Assembly: GCA_963768075.1 (NCBI GenBank)
Contig: CAVYHD010000038.1
Coordinates: forward strand, 1-64,000
Direction of reading: 5' to 3'
DNA length: 64,000 nucleotides
Origin: QHXW01 sp963768075
GTDB lineage: Bacteria; Acidobacteriota; Terriglobia; Bryobacterales; Bryobacteraceae
Shown here: positions 36,265 through 45,454 of the stretch, in pieces
How the letters are laid out: every line of letters begins with the position of its first letter
How positions within the stretch are numbered: the stretch's first letter is position 1
Translations under genes and position numbers: made by a program
Notes under the pieces: generated by a model
Seen by the model: the letters and a program-made list of their open reading frames with translations, nothing else
Told to the model about the DNA's origin: nothing
The model's database searches: none

Positions 36265-37321
36265 TCAGTTTGCCGTAGCCAACCTGCGCGCTCCCGCCGC
36301 CACCTGCTCAATCGCTTCGAGCGCCTTCTCACAGGCGGCGCGATCGGCATCGTGGTGTGTCACCAGGCGCATCCCACCGCTTCTCACGCCGTCGATCAGC
36401 ACGCCTTGCGCCGCCAGCCGCTTGCTGAATTCAGCCGTCGAAAGCCCCGTGCCACTGACGTCGAAAATGATGATGTTCGTCTGCACTTTGCGCGGATCGA
36501 GCGCAATACCAGGAATCTTCGCCAGCGCCTCGGCGCAAACTCTTGCGTTCGCATGATCGCGGGCTAGCAGCTTTGGATGCTCTTCGAGTGCAATTAACCC
36601 CGCCGCCGCCAGCACGCCCGCCTGCCGCATGCCGCCGCCCAACCGCTTCCGGTAGAGGCGCCCCCGGTCGATATCGTCCCGCCTGCCCGCCAGCATCGAT
36701 CCCACCGGCGCTCCCAGCGCTTTCGAGAGGCAGAACATCACCGTATCTACTCGGCGCAACAATTTCGCGCACCGGAACGCCGAGCGCTTCCGCGGCGTTA
36801 AACACCCGCGCTCCGTCCATATGGACCTTCAGCCCCAACTCGTGCGCGCCGTCCGCAATTTCGCGAATCACCTCTAGCGGGTACACCCTTCCGCCGGCCA
36901 TGTTGTGTGTGTTCTCGATCTCGATCAATCCGGTCGGCGCCCAGTGCGGGTCGACCGGGCGAATCTCACGCCGGATGTTCTCCCACCGCAGAATGCCGCC
37001 CTCCGCGGCAATCGGCCGGGCTAAGCAACCACAAAACCAACCCATCATCGCCAGTTCATAGTCCAACACGTGCGCCCGTGCTTCGCAGATCACTTCCTGT
37101 CCGTGCTGGGTGTGAATCTTGACGCCAATGGTGTTGCCCATGGTGCCCGTGGGCACGAACAACGCCGCTTCCTTGCCGGCGATTTCGGCGGCGCGTTGCT
37201 CCAGGCGGTTGACCGTCGGATCTTCTCCGTAGACGTCGTCGCCCACCTCCGCCTCGGCCATGGCCCGCCGCATCGCGGCCGTTGGTCTCGTTACCGTGTC
37301 ACTGCGCAAATCAATCGTCAT
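36265..37321 (-). pseudogene. ltaE: low-specificity L-threonine aldolase, frameshifted
   Basis: Two overlapping frames together make a full threonine aldolase. The first (from 37321, MTIDLRSDTVTRPTAAMRRA) runs through HMDGARVFNAAEALGVPVREIV. The second continues RVDTVMFCLSKALGAPVGS, which carries the PLP lysine, to the C-terminus at 36265. Joining them needs removal of one base near 36752-36757 (a C in a GCGCC context). The enzyme cleaves threonine/allo-threonine to glycine and acetaldehyde. As sequenced it cannot make an active protein; either it is a recent frameshift or a sequencing error. Its ATG overlaps the hemW stop (ATGA). Confidence 0.85.
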
Positions 37322-38412
37322 TTCCCGAGAAACTCCTGAAATACCTCGTTAGATAGCAGAACGCCGCGATCCGTCAGCCGCACCGTGCCGCCCTGCTGTT
37401 CAAGCAATCCATCCTTCAAAAACCGGCTGATCGGCGCTTCATATCGCCGCCATTCTTCGATGTTCGGCCGCACCCCTTCGGTGAGGCGCAGTCCCACGAA
37501 AAATTTCTCTTCCTCGAGATTCGCCGTGGTCGATTCCGTCACTGGCGAATCGCGCTCCGTGTATTCCGTCAACGCCTCCGCGTTCTGCCAACGCCGCGCA
37601 CCGTCAAACGAATGGGCATCGGCGCCGAATCCGACGTAGGGTTCCAGCCGCCAATACTTCAAATTGTGTTTCGATTCCCAACCGGGCCGCGCGAAATTCG
37701 AAATCTCATATCGAGGAATGCCGAGCGCCGCCAACCGCTCCACCGCCGTCTCGTACAAGTCGGCCGTCAGCTCTTCCGATGGAATTTGTGGCGCGCCATA
37801 ACGTTGGCCGTTCAGCAGCACTTCGCTGCCTAGCCGGCTGTCTTCATCGATTTCGAACATGTAGACCGAAACATGCGGCGGGTCGAGGCGCTCGATCCAC
37901 TTGAGCGACTCGTTCCAGGAAACCGCCGTCTGACCCGAAAGCCCCGCGATCAGGTCGATATTGATGTTCCCCATTCCGCACTCGCGCAGCAGCGCGACTT
38001 CGTCAGAAACAATCTCGGCCGTGTGCTTGCGCCCGGTTCGCGCAATCTCGCCCTGAACGAAACTCTGCACCCCCAGGCTCACGCGATTGATCCCGCTCGT
38101 GCGCCACGAGCATACGCATTCCCGTGTCAGCGTCCCCGGCGCGGCCTCCATGGTCGCCTCGCTCCAGGGCCGGCCGGGCACCGCCGCCAGTAAGGGCCGC
38201 AGCGCCTCTCCGTCAATCAGGCTCGGTGTGCCGCCACCCAGATACACCGTCTCCGGCCGCCACTGCCAGGCGTGCCGTTCGATCTCCCGCCGCAGAGCTT
38301 CCAGATATCGCGGTTCCGTCGCGCGGGGAAACACTCCAGACGCAAAGTTACAGTATGTGCACTTCTGCGCGCAAAACGGATACGAGATGTAAACGCCCGC
38401 CACTCCATCCAT
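37318..38412 (-). CDS. hemW: HemW-like radical SAM heme chaperone
   Basis: 364 residues. Radical SAM motif CxxxCxxC in CAQKCTYCNF near residues 14-21 (with the YISYPFC opening), VYLGGGTPSL, then GINRVSLGVQSF and DLIAGLSGQT. The C-terminal HemN_C domain has KYWRLEPYVGFGADAHSF. The family is often annotated as oxygen-independent coproporphyrinogen III oxidase, but HemN proper has an extra Cys after the cluster motif (CxxxCxxCxC), and here that position is Phe (CNF after CTY). This supports the HemW branch, which inserts heme into target proteins. It is translationally coupled to the threonine aldolase gene downstream. Confidence 0.88.
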   Translation of the reverse strand: MDGVAGVYISYPFCAQKCTYCNFASGVFPRATEPRYLEALRREIERHAWQWRPETVYLGGGTPSLIDGEALRPLLAAVPGRPWSEATMEAAPGTLTRECVCSWRTSGINRVSLGVQSFVQGEIARTGRKHTAEIVSDEVALLRECGMGNINIDLIAGLSGQTAVSWNESLKWIERLDPPHVSVYMFEIDEDSRLGSEVLLNGQRYGAPQIPSEELTADLYETAVERLAALGIPRYEISNFARPGWESKHNLKYWRLEPYVGFGADAHSFDGARRWQNAEALTEYTERDSPVTESTTANLEEEKFFVGLRLTEGVRPNIEEWRRYEAPISRFLKDGLLEQQGGTVRLTDRGVLLSNEVFQEFLGK

Positions 38413-38444
38413 GATAGCCGGGTACGAAATTTTACGCCGGCCAA

Positions 38445-38477
38445 TAAAAAAGCCGCCGGAATCGCTCCCGGCGGCTT
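38445..38477 (-). terminator. rho-independent terminator of the radical SAM lipid gene
   Basis: On the minus strand a 10-bp GC-rich stem (AAGCCGCCGG paired with CCGGCGGCTT) closes an eight-base loop and is followed directly by a run of six T. It lies 23-55 bases after the stop of the Tes/MSS-like gene and before hemW, so it isolates the former transcript. Confidence 0.88.
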
Positions 38478-38499
38478 GCTAACGCTGCTATCGATAGAC

Positions 38500-40617
38500 C
38501 TAATCTCCGAACGACCCGACCTCTTCCCGCTCTTTGGCTTTCTTGGCGGGTGCGGCGGGCTTCAAACCGACGATACCGTTCAGTGGCACGAAACCGGCAT
38601 CAACCTTATCCTCTTTTAGTACAACTTCGCGATACAACTTCATCATGTGCGCGTCGTTCGCGGCATCCTTGCGCATCTTTTCATTCCGCTCGCGGATCTT
38701 TTCTTCGCGCGCGGTCTTGGCGATTCCCAGCTTGTCGAGATCGTGCTGCACGCCGGCCTTGACCGCTTCCTGATTCAGCACCAGGTGGTGCTCCACTTCA
38801 GGCAGCGGAACGCTGTGGTTCCCGGCAAAAATCTCGTGTCGCCCGCGCTCTTCATACCACTTCGTGAGCGTGGCCGTCATGTGCATCTTCTCCACGATGT
38901 TGCGCCAGCCCACGCCTGTGTTGTAGGCGCAGAAGGAGATCTCACCCTCCTGGGTGGCGTACGGAATGATGCACTGCTCAGTGCGGCGGAAATCGTAGTT
39001 GAACAGATCCTGAAACCACATCCCCGCGATGAACAGGAAGTTCCAGCGGTCGGCTCGGCGTTTCTGGATGTCCTGCATCGTGCGGTCGCCCGAAACCTTG
39101 CCGTAGTTGCGGCCCGTGGCGCCGAAGCATTTGTCGAATTTGGTCATCAGATCCACCAGCCGGAAATGCCTGGGTGATTGGAACGGGTCGTAATTGCGCA
39201 GGAGCGAGAGCGCTACGCCCACCACTGAAAGGAACCTGCCGCGAGCCGCGTCGTTGACCCGCGCCACGTCCTTGGACAATTGTTCGGCATTGAGGAACGA
39301 TGTAACCGGAGCTCGCTCTTTGGTTTCTTTATCGACCATGATGGCCAGGCCGACGCCGCAGTTCGGATGGCATCCGCAGCTCAACTGCCCCCACTCGTGC
39401 TGCGGCCCGTGCACCAGGTCCGCCCAGTCCGAGAAGGTGCTCATGAAGGAAATCGGGAACCAATCTCGCGTCGGTTCGCCAATCCCCATTTGGTTTTTCA
39501 GGTCATGCGCCAGGTGCGAAAGCGTATAGCGCTGCGCGTGCCGGCGTTCATCGCTGATAGCTTCGTCGCGTCCGGTAAACGAAACCGGTTGGAACGAGCA
39601 GAACGAAATCTTCTTGGGATTGTCCAGCGCGAACTCGACAATGCGACCCACCTGCTCGTTGTTGATGCCGTTCAGAATCGTGGTTACCGGGACGATCTCG
39701 ACGCCTGCGCTGTGCAGATTCTCGATCGCCTGCAGTTTGACATCGAAAAGATTGCCCACCGCGCGGTGCGAATTCGCCGCGTTGCCGATTCCATCGAATT
39801 GCAGGTACGCGTAACGTAAACCGGCTTCGGCGGCCTTCTGCGCAAATTCGAAGCTCTTCGCGAACTCAATCCCGTTCGTCGCCGCCTGCACGCTGTTATA
39901 GCCCACGTGCCGGGAATAGCGGATGGCGTCCAGGAAGTACGGCGAAAGTGTCGGCTCCCCGCCCGAAAACTGCACCGACATCTGCCGCCTCGGTTTGATC
40001 GAGATGGCGTTGTCGAGCATCGTCTTGATCTCTTCCCACGTCAGTTCATGCACAAACCCGACCTGGTTGGCGTCCATGAAGCACGGATCGCACATCATGT
40101 TGCAGCGATTGGTTAGGTCGATGGTCAGCACCGACCCGCGCCCATGTTGGATAGTGCTCGTACCATGGTTGTGCAGCTTTTCGTCGTTGTGCGCCCGAAT
40201 ATCCCGGCCGGGAAACACTTCTTCCAGGTGCCGGAAGAACGCCGTGTCCATCGCCATCACATCCTCGAAGTGGCCGTGGATGGGGCAGTCCTTCACCATG
40301 AGGATTTTGCCGTCCCGCTCGATAACTTTCGCCTTGATTTCGCCTATTTTCTCCGTCAACAGAATCTTGTAGTCTCGTTTGCCGTCCAGTATCTCTTTGC
40401 GAATCTGTGGGACGCACTTTGGACACAGGGAGTCGGTCTCGCGCGGCCAGCCCAGAGGAGGCTTGGTCTTTTGGTAAGACTTTAGGAGAGGCTTATCCGA
40501 CCATTTGGGAGTGAAAGACGGATTCTGATTGATTTGATTGAGCTTATCGAAAACCGTCCAGGCGGCCCCAGCGGCCAACGTCAGTGCTTTCTCTGCGTAT
40601 TTGATCGGCTTGTGCAT
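38500..40617 (-). CDS. Tes/MSS-like radical SAM protein, candidate membrane-spanning lipid synthase
   Basis: 705 residues. The radical SAM cluster motif is Cys172-x3-Cys176-x2-Cys179 (CNMMCDPC), followed by the SAM-binding SGGEPT at 218-223. Further cysteines suit auxiliary iron centres: CPKC at 65-68, CPIHG at 111, CGCHPNC at 414-420, and singles at 497, 549 and 563. This layout (N-terminal CPxC, CPxHG, then the radical SAM core) is that of archaeal tetraether synthase (MJ0619 type) and the bacterial MSS homologues. Those join fatty chains tail to tail to make membrane-spanning lipids (iso-diabolic acid or brGDGT precursors) in Acidobacteriota. The C-terminus is lysine-rich and charged. It is a single-gene unit with its own terminator. 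Family membership is by recalled motif order; substrate is inference. Confidence 0.78.
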   Translation of the reverse strand: MHKPIKYAEKALTLAAGAAWTVFDKLNQINQNPSFTPKWSDKPLLKSYQKTKPPLGWPRETDSLCPKCVPQIRKEILDGKRDYKILLTEKIGEIKAKVIERDGKILMVKDCPIHGHFEDVMAMDTAFFRHLEEVFPGRDIRAHNDEKLHNHGTSTIQHGRGSVLTIDLTNRCNMMCDPCFMDANQVGFVHELTWEEIKTMLDNAISIKPRRQMSVQFSGGEPTLSPYFLDAIRYSRHVGYNSVQAATNGIEFAKSFEFAQKAAEAGLRYAYLQFDGIGNAANSHRAVGNLFDVKLQAIENLHSAGVEIVPVTTILNGINNEQVGRIVEFALDNPKKISFCSFQPVSFTGRDEAISDERRHAQRYTLSHLAHDLKNQMGIGEPTRDWFPISFMSTFSDWADLVHGPQHEWGQLSCGCHPNCGVGLAIMVDKETKERAPVTSFLNAEQLSKDVARVNDAARGRFLSVVGVALSLLRNYDPFQSPRHFRLVDLMTKFDKCFGATGRNYGKVSGDRTMQDIQKRRADRWNFLFIAGMWFQDLFNYDFRRTEQCIIPYATQEGEISFCAYNTGVGWRNIVEKMHMTATLTKWYEERGRHEIFAGNHSVPLPEVEHHLVLNQEAVKAGVQHDLDKLGIAKTAREEKIRERNEKMRKDAANDAHMMKLYREVVLKEDKVDAGFVPLNGIVGLKPAAPAKKAKEREEVGSFGD

Positions 40618-40844
40618 ATCCTCACTCTTATGTTTGGCTTACGAACACTATTCTATGCCGTTTTACCAAAGTATAGTCTGCAGTCCTCTTGTGGGCTATT
40701 GGAATGAATTAAGCTGCCTCTTTCCTAGTCTGTATGGGGATACTCGGCGGTCGAACGGCTACTCGAAACGGCTCTCCTCCGGGAAGGCCATGGTAAGATT
40801 CCTAATTTTCGTGAGCTTTCGAGATAAACGGGGGAGGCCGCAGA

Positions 40845-41804
40845 GTGAGAATTCTGGTGACGGGCGCGCAAGGATGCATCGGCGCATGGACGGTGAAAGC
40901 GCTGCTCGATCAGAACCTGGACGTGGTGGTTTACGATCTCGATCCCGATCCGTGGCGGCTGGGGCTCATCGCCCCCGCGGAACAAGTGAAGCGTGTCGCG
41001 ATTCGCACGGGCAATATCGAAGATACGGCGCGCGTGAAATCGCTGGTAAAGGACGAAGGGATCACGCACATCGTGCACCTGGCGGCGCGGCTGATGCCGG
41101 TTTGTCAAGCAAATCCGGTGACGGGGGCGCTGGTGAACGTCGTCGGCTGTCTGAATGTATTCGAAGCGGCGCGCGATGCGGGCCGTCCGGTGCGAGTGGT
41201 GTACGCGAGTTCGTCGGCGGTGTGGGGCCCGGAAGAGGCGTATGGTGCGGGCAAACTCACCGAAGCTGAACCGCTCATGCCGTCCACGCACTACGGCGTG
41301 TTCAAACAAGCCAATGAAGGCAATGCGCGGGTGTTCTACCAGGCCAATGGGATTTCGAGTATTGGGTTACGGCCTTGGACCGTTTACGGCGTGGGCCGCG
41401 ACTTCGGGTTCACCGCGGACCCGACCCTTGCCATGAAAGCCGTGGCCCTGGGCCGTCCGTTTCAAATTCGCGTTACCGGCCACATGGATTTGCAGTACGT
41501 GGAGGACGTGGCGCAGGCGTTCGTGCGCTCGGCGCTCTCAACAATCGAAGGCGCACACGTCTTCAATCTGGAGGGCGCCGTCATTACCATGGCCGATCTG
41601 ATTGCAGAGTTGGAGCGCCAACGACCCGGCGCTGCCAAGCTCATCACCGCGGTTGGGCCTTCGGTTCCGGTTGCGTATCGCATGGACGGCGCGCAGCTCC
41701 GGGCGCATGTTCCCGGAATTCCGCAGACACCACTCGCGCTTGGAATCGGCCAAACTTTGGATCTTTTCACACAGTTGGTGGCACAAAACCGCTTGAAGGA
41801 TTAG
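40845..41804 (+). CDS. NAD-dependent epimerase/dehydratase
   Basis: 319 residues, extended SDR. GTG start with GGGGGAGG nearby upstream; nucleotide-binding motif TGAQGCIGAW at residues 5-14, then VYASSSAVWGPEEAYG and a Tyr-x3-Lys active site in STHYGVFKQ. The C-terminal half has LDLQYVEDVAQAFVRSA, typical of nucleotide-sugar epimerases. The exact sugar is unknown. A TGG-TAAGAT extended -10-like element lies at 40791-40799. It is divergent from the Tes/MSS-like gene, sharing about 230 bp of intergenic DNA, so head-group synthesis for polar lipids is one possibility, but only context suggests it. Confidence 0.85.
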   Translation: MRILVTGAQGCIGAWTVKALLDQNLDVVVYDLDPDPWRLGLIAPAEQVKRVAIRTGNIEDTARVKSLVKDEGITHIVHLAARLMPVCQANPVTGALVNVVGCLNVFEAARDAGRPVRVVYASSSAVWGPEEAYGAGKLTEAEPLMPSTHYGVFKQANEGNARVFYQANGISSIGLRPWTVYGVGRDFGFTADPTLAMKAVALGRPFQIRVTGHMDLQYVEDVAQAFVRSALSTIEGAHVFNLEGAVITMADLIAELERQRPGAAKLITAVGPSVPVAYRMDGAQLRAHVPGIPQTPLALGIGQTLDLFTQLVAQNRLKD

Positions 41805-42075
41805 AGCGCTGTGCTAAGTTTATGTGACACGCTCCCCAGGAGCGATACTAGCGGACGGTCTGAAGCGCTCAGGATTTTGGCCGCCGGTCACAAGACGACG
41901 GCCGCAGGTTGCCACGGAACGATTCCCGGTGAGCCTCAATTTTTGGAACCCGGACGAGCGTTGGCGCTATGAAGGTCTGTATGTTTGTTTCGCAGTCATT
42001 GGATCGGGACTTTGCCGGCCCCAGTTCGCGCGCCGCGTTTGAGATTCGCGGCCGTCTGATCGGGGTGACGATCTG

Positions 42076-43644
42076 ATGGCCCTCCCCAAAAAGGGCAAGG
42101 CCCTGCCTGCACCAGGCATGCGACTCCTCCCAGGCGACGTTACTAAGGCCATGCTGATCGTGGACGCGGAAACGCTCGATATCCTGGAAGTCAATCCCGC
42201 CGCAACCCTCAAATACGGTTATAGTCTCGAGGAGTTCCTGCGCATGCGGCTCCGCGACCTGATCGCTGCCGACGATCGCGCTCGTTTCGATGAGTTGATT
42301 CAAACGGGCCGTTTTGGATTGCCGGATTTCTGCGATATCCACCATGTGCTCAAGAATGGAAAATCCGTCGAAGTGGACATGGTGGTGCATTGGATCGAGT
42401 ACGCCGGCAAAAGAGCGGCGTTGGTTGTGCCTCAGGATGGGACGCGGCGAAGGCAGCTTGAGGACCAACTACGCCAGGCGCAAAAGATGGAAGCCGTAGG
42501 CATGCTGGCGGGCGGTATCGCGCACGACTTCAATAATCTGATCACCATTATCAACGGCTATAGCCAAATGGTGCTCGGCAATCTGCCCGCGGACGATGAG
42601 AATCGCAGTTCTGTCGAACAGATCATGAAAGCGGGAGAGCGCGCGGCGGAGCTAACGCGTCAGTTGCTCGCGTTCAGCCGGCGTCAGGTCGCGCGTCCCA
42701 AGGCGCTCGATCTCAACACGGTGGTTGCGGGTACCGCGGTGATGTTGCGCCGGCTGATTGGCGAGCACATTGAGCTGCGCATCGTGGAAGGACCCGACCT
42801 GGGAAAGGTGCACGCCGACCCAGGTCAGCTGGAGCACGTGATTTTGAATCTGGCGGTGAATTCGCGCGACGCCATGCCCAACGGCGGTACGCTGATCATT
42901 GAGACCCAGAATGTGGAGATGGAAGAGCCGTACGTCGGGCCGAACGTGCGGATGCGGCCGGGGCAATATGTGATGCTGGCCGTTACCGACACCGGGACCG
43001 GCATGGACGAGCAGACGCGGTCGCACTTGTTTGAACCATTTTTTACCACCAAGGCGCAAGGCCACGGCACCGGTTTGGGGCTCTCGACGGCTTACGGAAT
43101 CGTGAAGCAGAGCAACGGCGAGATTGTGATTTACAGCGAGCCGGAACAAGGAACCTGCGTCAAGATCTATTTCCCGGCGGTTACGGAAACAAATGTCGAG
43201 GACCCGAGTGAGAGCATTCCCGACCCGGTGCTATCGGGAACGGAAACAATTCTGCTCGTGGAGGACGAGGAGGGGGTGCGCAAGCTGGTGCGCCGCACTC
43301 TAGAGCAACAGGGCTACCGGCTTCTTGTGGCGGCCAGTGGAACCGAAGCACTGGAAATATCGCAGACCTATCCCGGGCCCATTCAACTGGTAATCACCGA
43401 CATCGTCATGCCGCAAATGGGGGGCCAGCAACTGGCCGAACGCCTGAAAGGACTGCGTCCGGAGATTCAGGTGCTGTACGTTTCGGGCTACACGGCAAGC
43501 GCCGTGGTGCGCAGTGGAAGTCTGGCCAAGGGCGATACATTCCTGCAGAAGCCGTTTACGCTGCTGGCTCTGGTGCGGGGTGTGCGCAGGCTTCTGGACA
43601 AGGTGCAGGGCGCGCCGGGTAGGGCGGGGAGTTGCAAATCGTAG
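42076..43644 (+). CDS. hybrid PAS-histidine kinase with receiver domain
   Basis: 522 residues. PAS domain (about 20-125, LIVDAETLDILEVNPAATLK), HisKA with His150 in GGIAHDFNNLITIINGY, HATPase with LNLAVNSRDAMPNGG, GTGMDEQTRSHLFEPFFTT and GTGLGLSTAYGIVKQ, and a C-terminal receiver (about 390-515) with LLVEDEEGVRKL, phospho-acceptor Asp in LVITDIVMPQMGG, and the conserved Lys in LQKPFTLLAL. No membrane helix is present. It is a cytoplasmic FrzE/NtrB-like hybrid kinase with no adjacent partner. The preceding 270 bp (41805-42075) hold no gene. Confidence 0.9.
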   Translation: MALPKKGKALPAPGMRLLPGDVTKAMLIVDAETLDILEVNPAATLKYGYSLEEFLRMRLRDLIAADDRARFDELIQTGRFGLPDFCDIHHVLKNGKSVEVDMVVHWIEYAGKRAALVVPQDGTRRRQLEDQLRQAQKMEAVGMLAGGIAHDFNNLITIINGYSQMVLGNLPADDENRSSVEQIMKAGERAAELTRQLLAFSRRQVARPKALDLNTVVAGTAVMLRRLIGEHIELRIVEGPDLGKVHADPGQLEHVILNLAVNSRDAMPNGGTLIIETQNVEMEEPYVGPNVRMRPGQYVMLAVTDTGTGMDEQTRSHLFEPFFTTKAQGHGTGLGLSTAYGIVKQSNGEIVIYSEPEQGTCVKIYFPAVTETNVEDPSESIPDPVLSGTETILLVEDEEGVRKLVRRTLEQQGYRLLVAASGTEALEISQTYPGPIQLVITDIVMPQMGGQQLAERLKGLRPEIQVLYVSGYTASAVVRSGSLAKGDTFLQKPFTLLALVRGVRRLLDKVQGAPGRAGSCKS

Positions 43645-43722
43645 ATGATTTGGTAATCCAAATCGTTTGACTCTTCAGCATCGGCCTCGCGATCCATGGG
43701 GCGGACCGAAATTCTCACTTCT
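43645..43722. terminator. convergent intergenic spacer with small AT-rich hairpin
   Basis: A perfect inverted repeat GATTTGG-taat-CCAAATC spans 43647-43664 between the convergent hybrid kinase and prepilin peptidase genes. The stem is AT-rich and no long T tract follows, so at best it is a weak bidirectional terminator. Confidence 0.3.
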
Positions 43723-44553
43723 TTACAACAGTCCCCAGTACCAGTGAATGACCGGCGCGCCCGTGAGGGCCACGATGATTCCGGCGAACCCCAGAAACGC
43801 CCCGAAAGGTAGTTCGTAGCTAGCGGCGTCTTTCTTGGCTACGTAGATGTAGATGACGCCGATGATCGAGCCGGCTACGGAGCCCAGCACGAGAGTGAGC
43901 AGGGTGGCGCGCAGGCCTAGGAACGCGCCCAGCATGGCCATCATCTTGACGTCGCCCAATCCCAGGCCCTCCTTATGGCGGATCTTTTCGAATAACAGGC
44001 CGCCGAGAGCCAGCAGGCCCGCCGGCAGTACCGCACCGGTGAGGGATTCGGCGACGGACGCCCACTGGGGGCTCGGCCGGAAGCCCGCAATGGATAACAT
44101 CAGGCGGGCTACGATGTCATCGACCGGCACAAACCAGGCGAAGATGAGGCCAACGACGGTTCCGCCGAGAGTGAATTCATCCGGAAGAATGAGGGATTCG
44201 AGATCGGTAAACGTGAGGCCGACAAGCAGCGCGCACAGCACGCACAGCTTGATGGCCATTCCCGTAGGTCCCAGTGCCGCGACAATCATGAAAAATAGCG
44301 CGGCCGTGAGAAACTCGACGATCGCGTAGCGCACCGCAATCGGCTCGCTGCAATGGCGGCACCGGCGGCCAAGGAGAAAATAGCTCAGTATCGGGATGTT
44401 GTCATACCATGCGATCTGGTGCTCGCACGCGGGACAAAACGATCGCGAGGGCCGGACGACTGAGAGGTCGCGGGGCAGGCGATAGATGCACACGTTGAGA
44501 AAACTGCCGATGAGCAGGCCGGCGACGATGGCGAGGAGACCGGGGACGATCAT
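43723..44553 (-). CDS. pilD: prepilin peptidase (type IV leader peptidase, A24)
   Basis: 276 residues. It has GSFLNVCIYRLPRDLSVVRP at the N-terminus, two zinc-type Cys pairs in FCPACEHQ and CRHCSEP, and several membrane helices. The two aspartic-protease Asp residues are in FTDLESLILPDE and GLGDVKMMAML. It cleaves, and usually N-methylates, type IV pilin and pseudopilin leaders at the inner membrane. Its start overlaps the stop of the upstream glycosyltransferase gene (ATGA). No pilin genes are in the window. Confidence 0.93.
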   Translation of the reverse strand: MIVPGLLAIVAGLLIGSFLNVCIYRLPRDLSVVRPSRSFCPACEHQIAWYDNIPILSYFLLGRRCRHCSEPIAVRYAIVEFLTAALFFMIVAALGPTGMAIKLCVLCALLVGLTFTDLESLILPDEFTLGGTVVGLIFAWFVPVDDIVARLMLSIAGFRPSPQWASVAESLTGAVLPAGLLALGGLLFEKIRHKEGLGLGDVKMMAMLGAFLGLRATLLTLVLGSVAGSIIGVIYIYVAKKDAASYELPFGAFLGFAGIIVALTGAPVIHWYWGLL

Positions 44554-45437
44554 GCGATGGCCTCGTAGACGGCTACCGTATCTGTCACCATGCGATCGAC
44601 GGAAAACCGTTGCTCGACCATCGCGCGTGCGTTCGCGCCCAGCGATTGGGCGAACTCCCTATCTTTGGCGAGCCGGCGAAGGGCGCTCGCGATGGCTGCT
44701 GGGGTGTTCTCTGTGAGCAGGCCGGTGCGCTCATGCTTCACGATCTCAGCCAGTCCGCCGACCTTGCTGGCGATCACCGGAACACCGGCCGCCATGGCGA
44801 GAAGCGCCGCCGATCCGAGTCCTTCGGAATGCGTGATGTAAAGAAATACGGCGGCATGCGCGAGATCGTTTTCCAGATTGTTTGACACGCGCGCCGTTTT
44901 GCCGGCCAGTTCCACGCCCGCGAGCGCCAGATCCATTCCCTTTTGGGGATCGGAGCTCTCCGGAATGAGAATCTCGGCGCCTTCGGCAAGTGCGTGCATC
45001 GGCACGCCATCATACACCACGGTAATTCGCGAAAACGCGACGCCGGCGTCTAGTAGTGTCTGCCGGACAAATTTGGAGACGGCAATGTAGTGCGTGGCGC
45101 GCCGGTATTTCCACCGGGAGAAGCGATTCCCGTGCACGGGAAAGGCCACGCGCCGCGAAACCACCAGACGCAGGGGCGCGAGGAGAGCGGCCGTAGTGTG
45201 GGAACGCGCGTCGTGAGCGTGGGTAATGTCAGAGAGGCGAGTGCATCGGAGCAGAGGCTGGAAATTCAAAGGATAGACCTCGAACTCACGCCGCTGCGCC
45301 TCGGCGAACAACGGCGCATCCGGGCGCGCGATCAGAACATTCCGGTGATTTCTGGCCCGCAGACCTTCGATGAGGCGCAATACCTGCCATTGGCCGCCGC
45401 GCATTTCGGTTCCGGAATCGATGTGCAGAATGTACAT
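44550..45437 (-). CDS. glycosyltransferase, GT4 family (short form)
   Basis: 295 residues. The N-terminal GT-B half has YILHIDSGTEMRGGQWQVL; the C-terminal half has HSEGLGSAALLAMAAGVPVIASKVGGLAEIV, the usual GT4 nucleotide-sugar site with E-x7-E. It is shorter than common GT4 enzymes (about 350-380 residues): the stretch between the two domains around residues 145-185 is compact. It is adjacent to a GT2 gene and overlaps prepilin peptidase. It probably adds a sugar to lipopolysaccharide or a related glycan at the cytoplasmic membrane; donor and acceptor are unknown. Confidence 0.8.
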   Translation of the reverse strand: MYILHIDSGTEMRGGQWQVLRLIEGLRARNHRNVLIARPDAPLFAEAQRREFEVYPLNFQPLLRCTRLSDITHAHDARSHTTAALLAPLRLVVSRRVAFPVHGNRFSRWKYRRATHYIAVSKFVRQTLLDAGVAFSRITVVYDGVPMHALAEGAEILIPESSDPQKGMDLALAGVELAGKTARVSNNLENDLAHAAVFLYITHSEGLGSAALLAMAAGVPVIASKVGGLAEIVKHERTGLLTENTPAAIASALRRLAKDREFAQSLGANARAMVEQRFSVDRMVTDTVAVYEAIA

Positions 45438-45454
45438 GGAAGAGGCGTTTCCGT

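Noticed and set aside
36746..36760. Programmed ribosomal frameshift in threonine aldolase
   Set aside because: No slippery heptamer, stem-loop or Shine-Dalgarno-like stimulator is present, and the family is not known to use frameshifting; mutation or sequencing error is simpler.
38217..38444. Upstream-extended frame of hemW
   Set aside because: A short alternative frame that copies part of hemW in another phase; the ATG at 38412 gives the conserved start.
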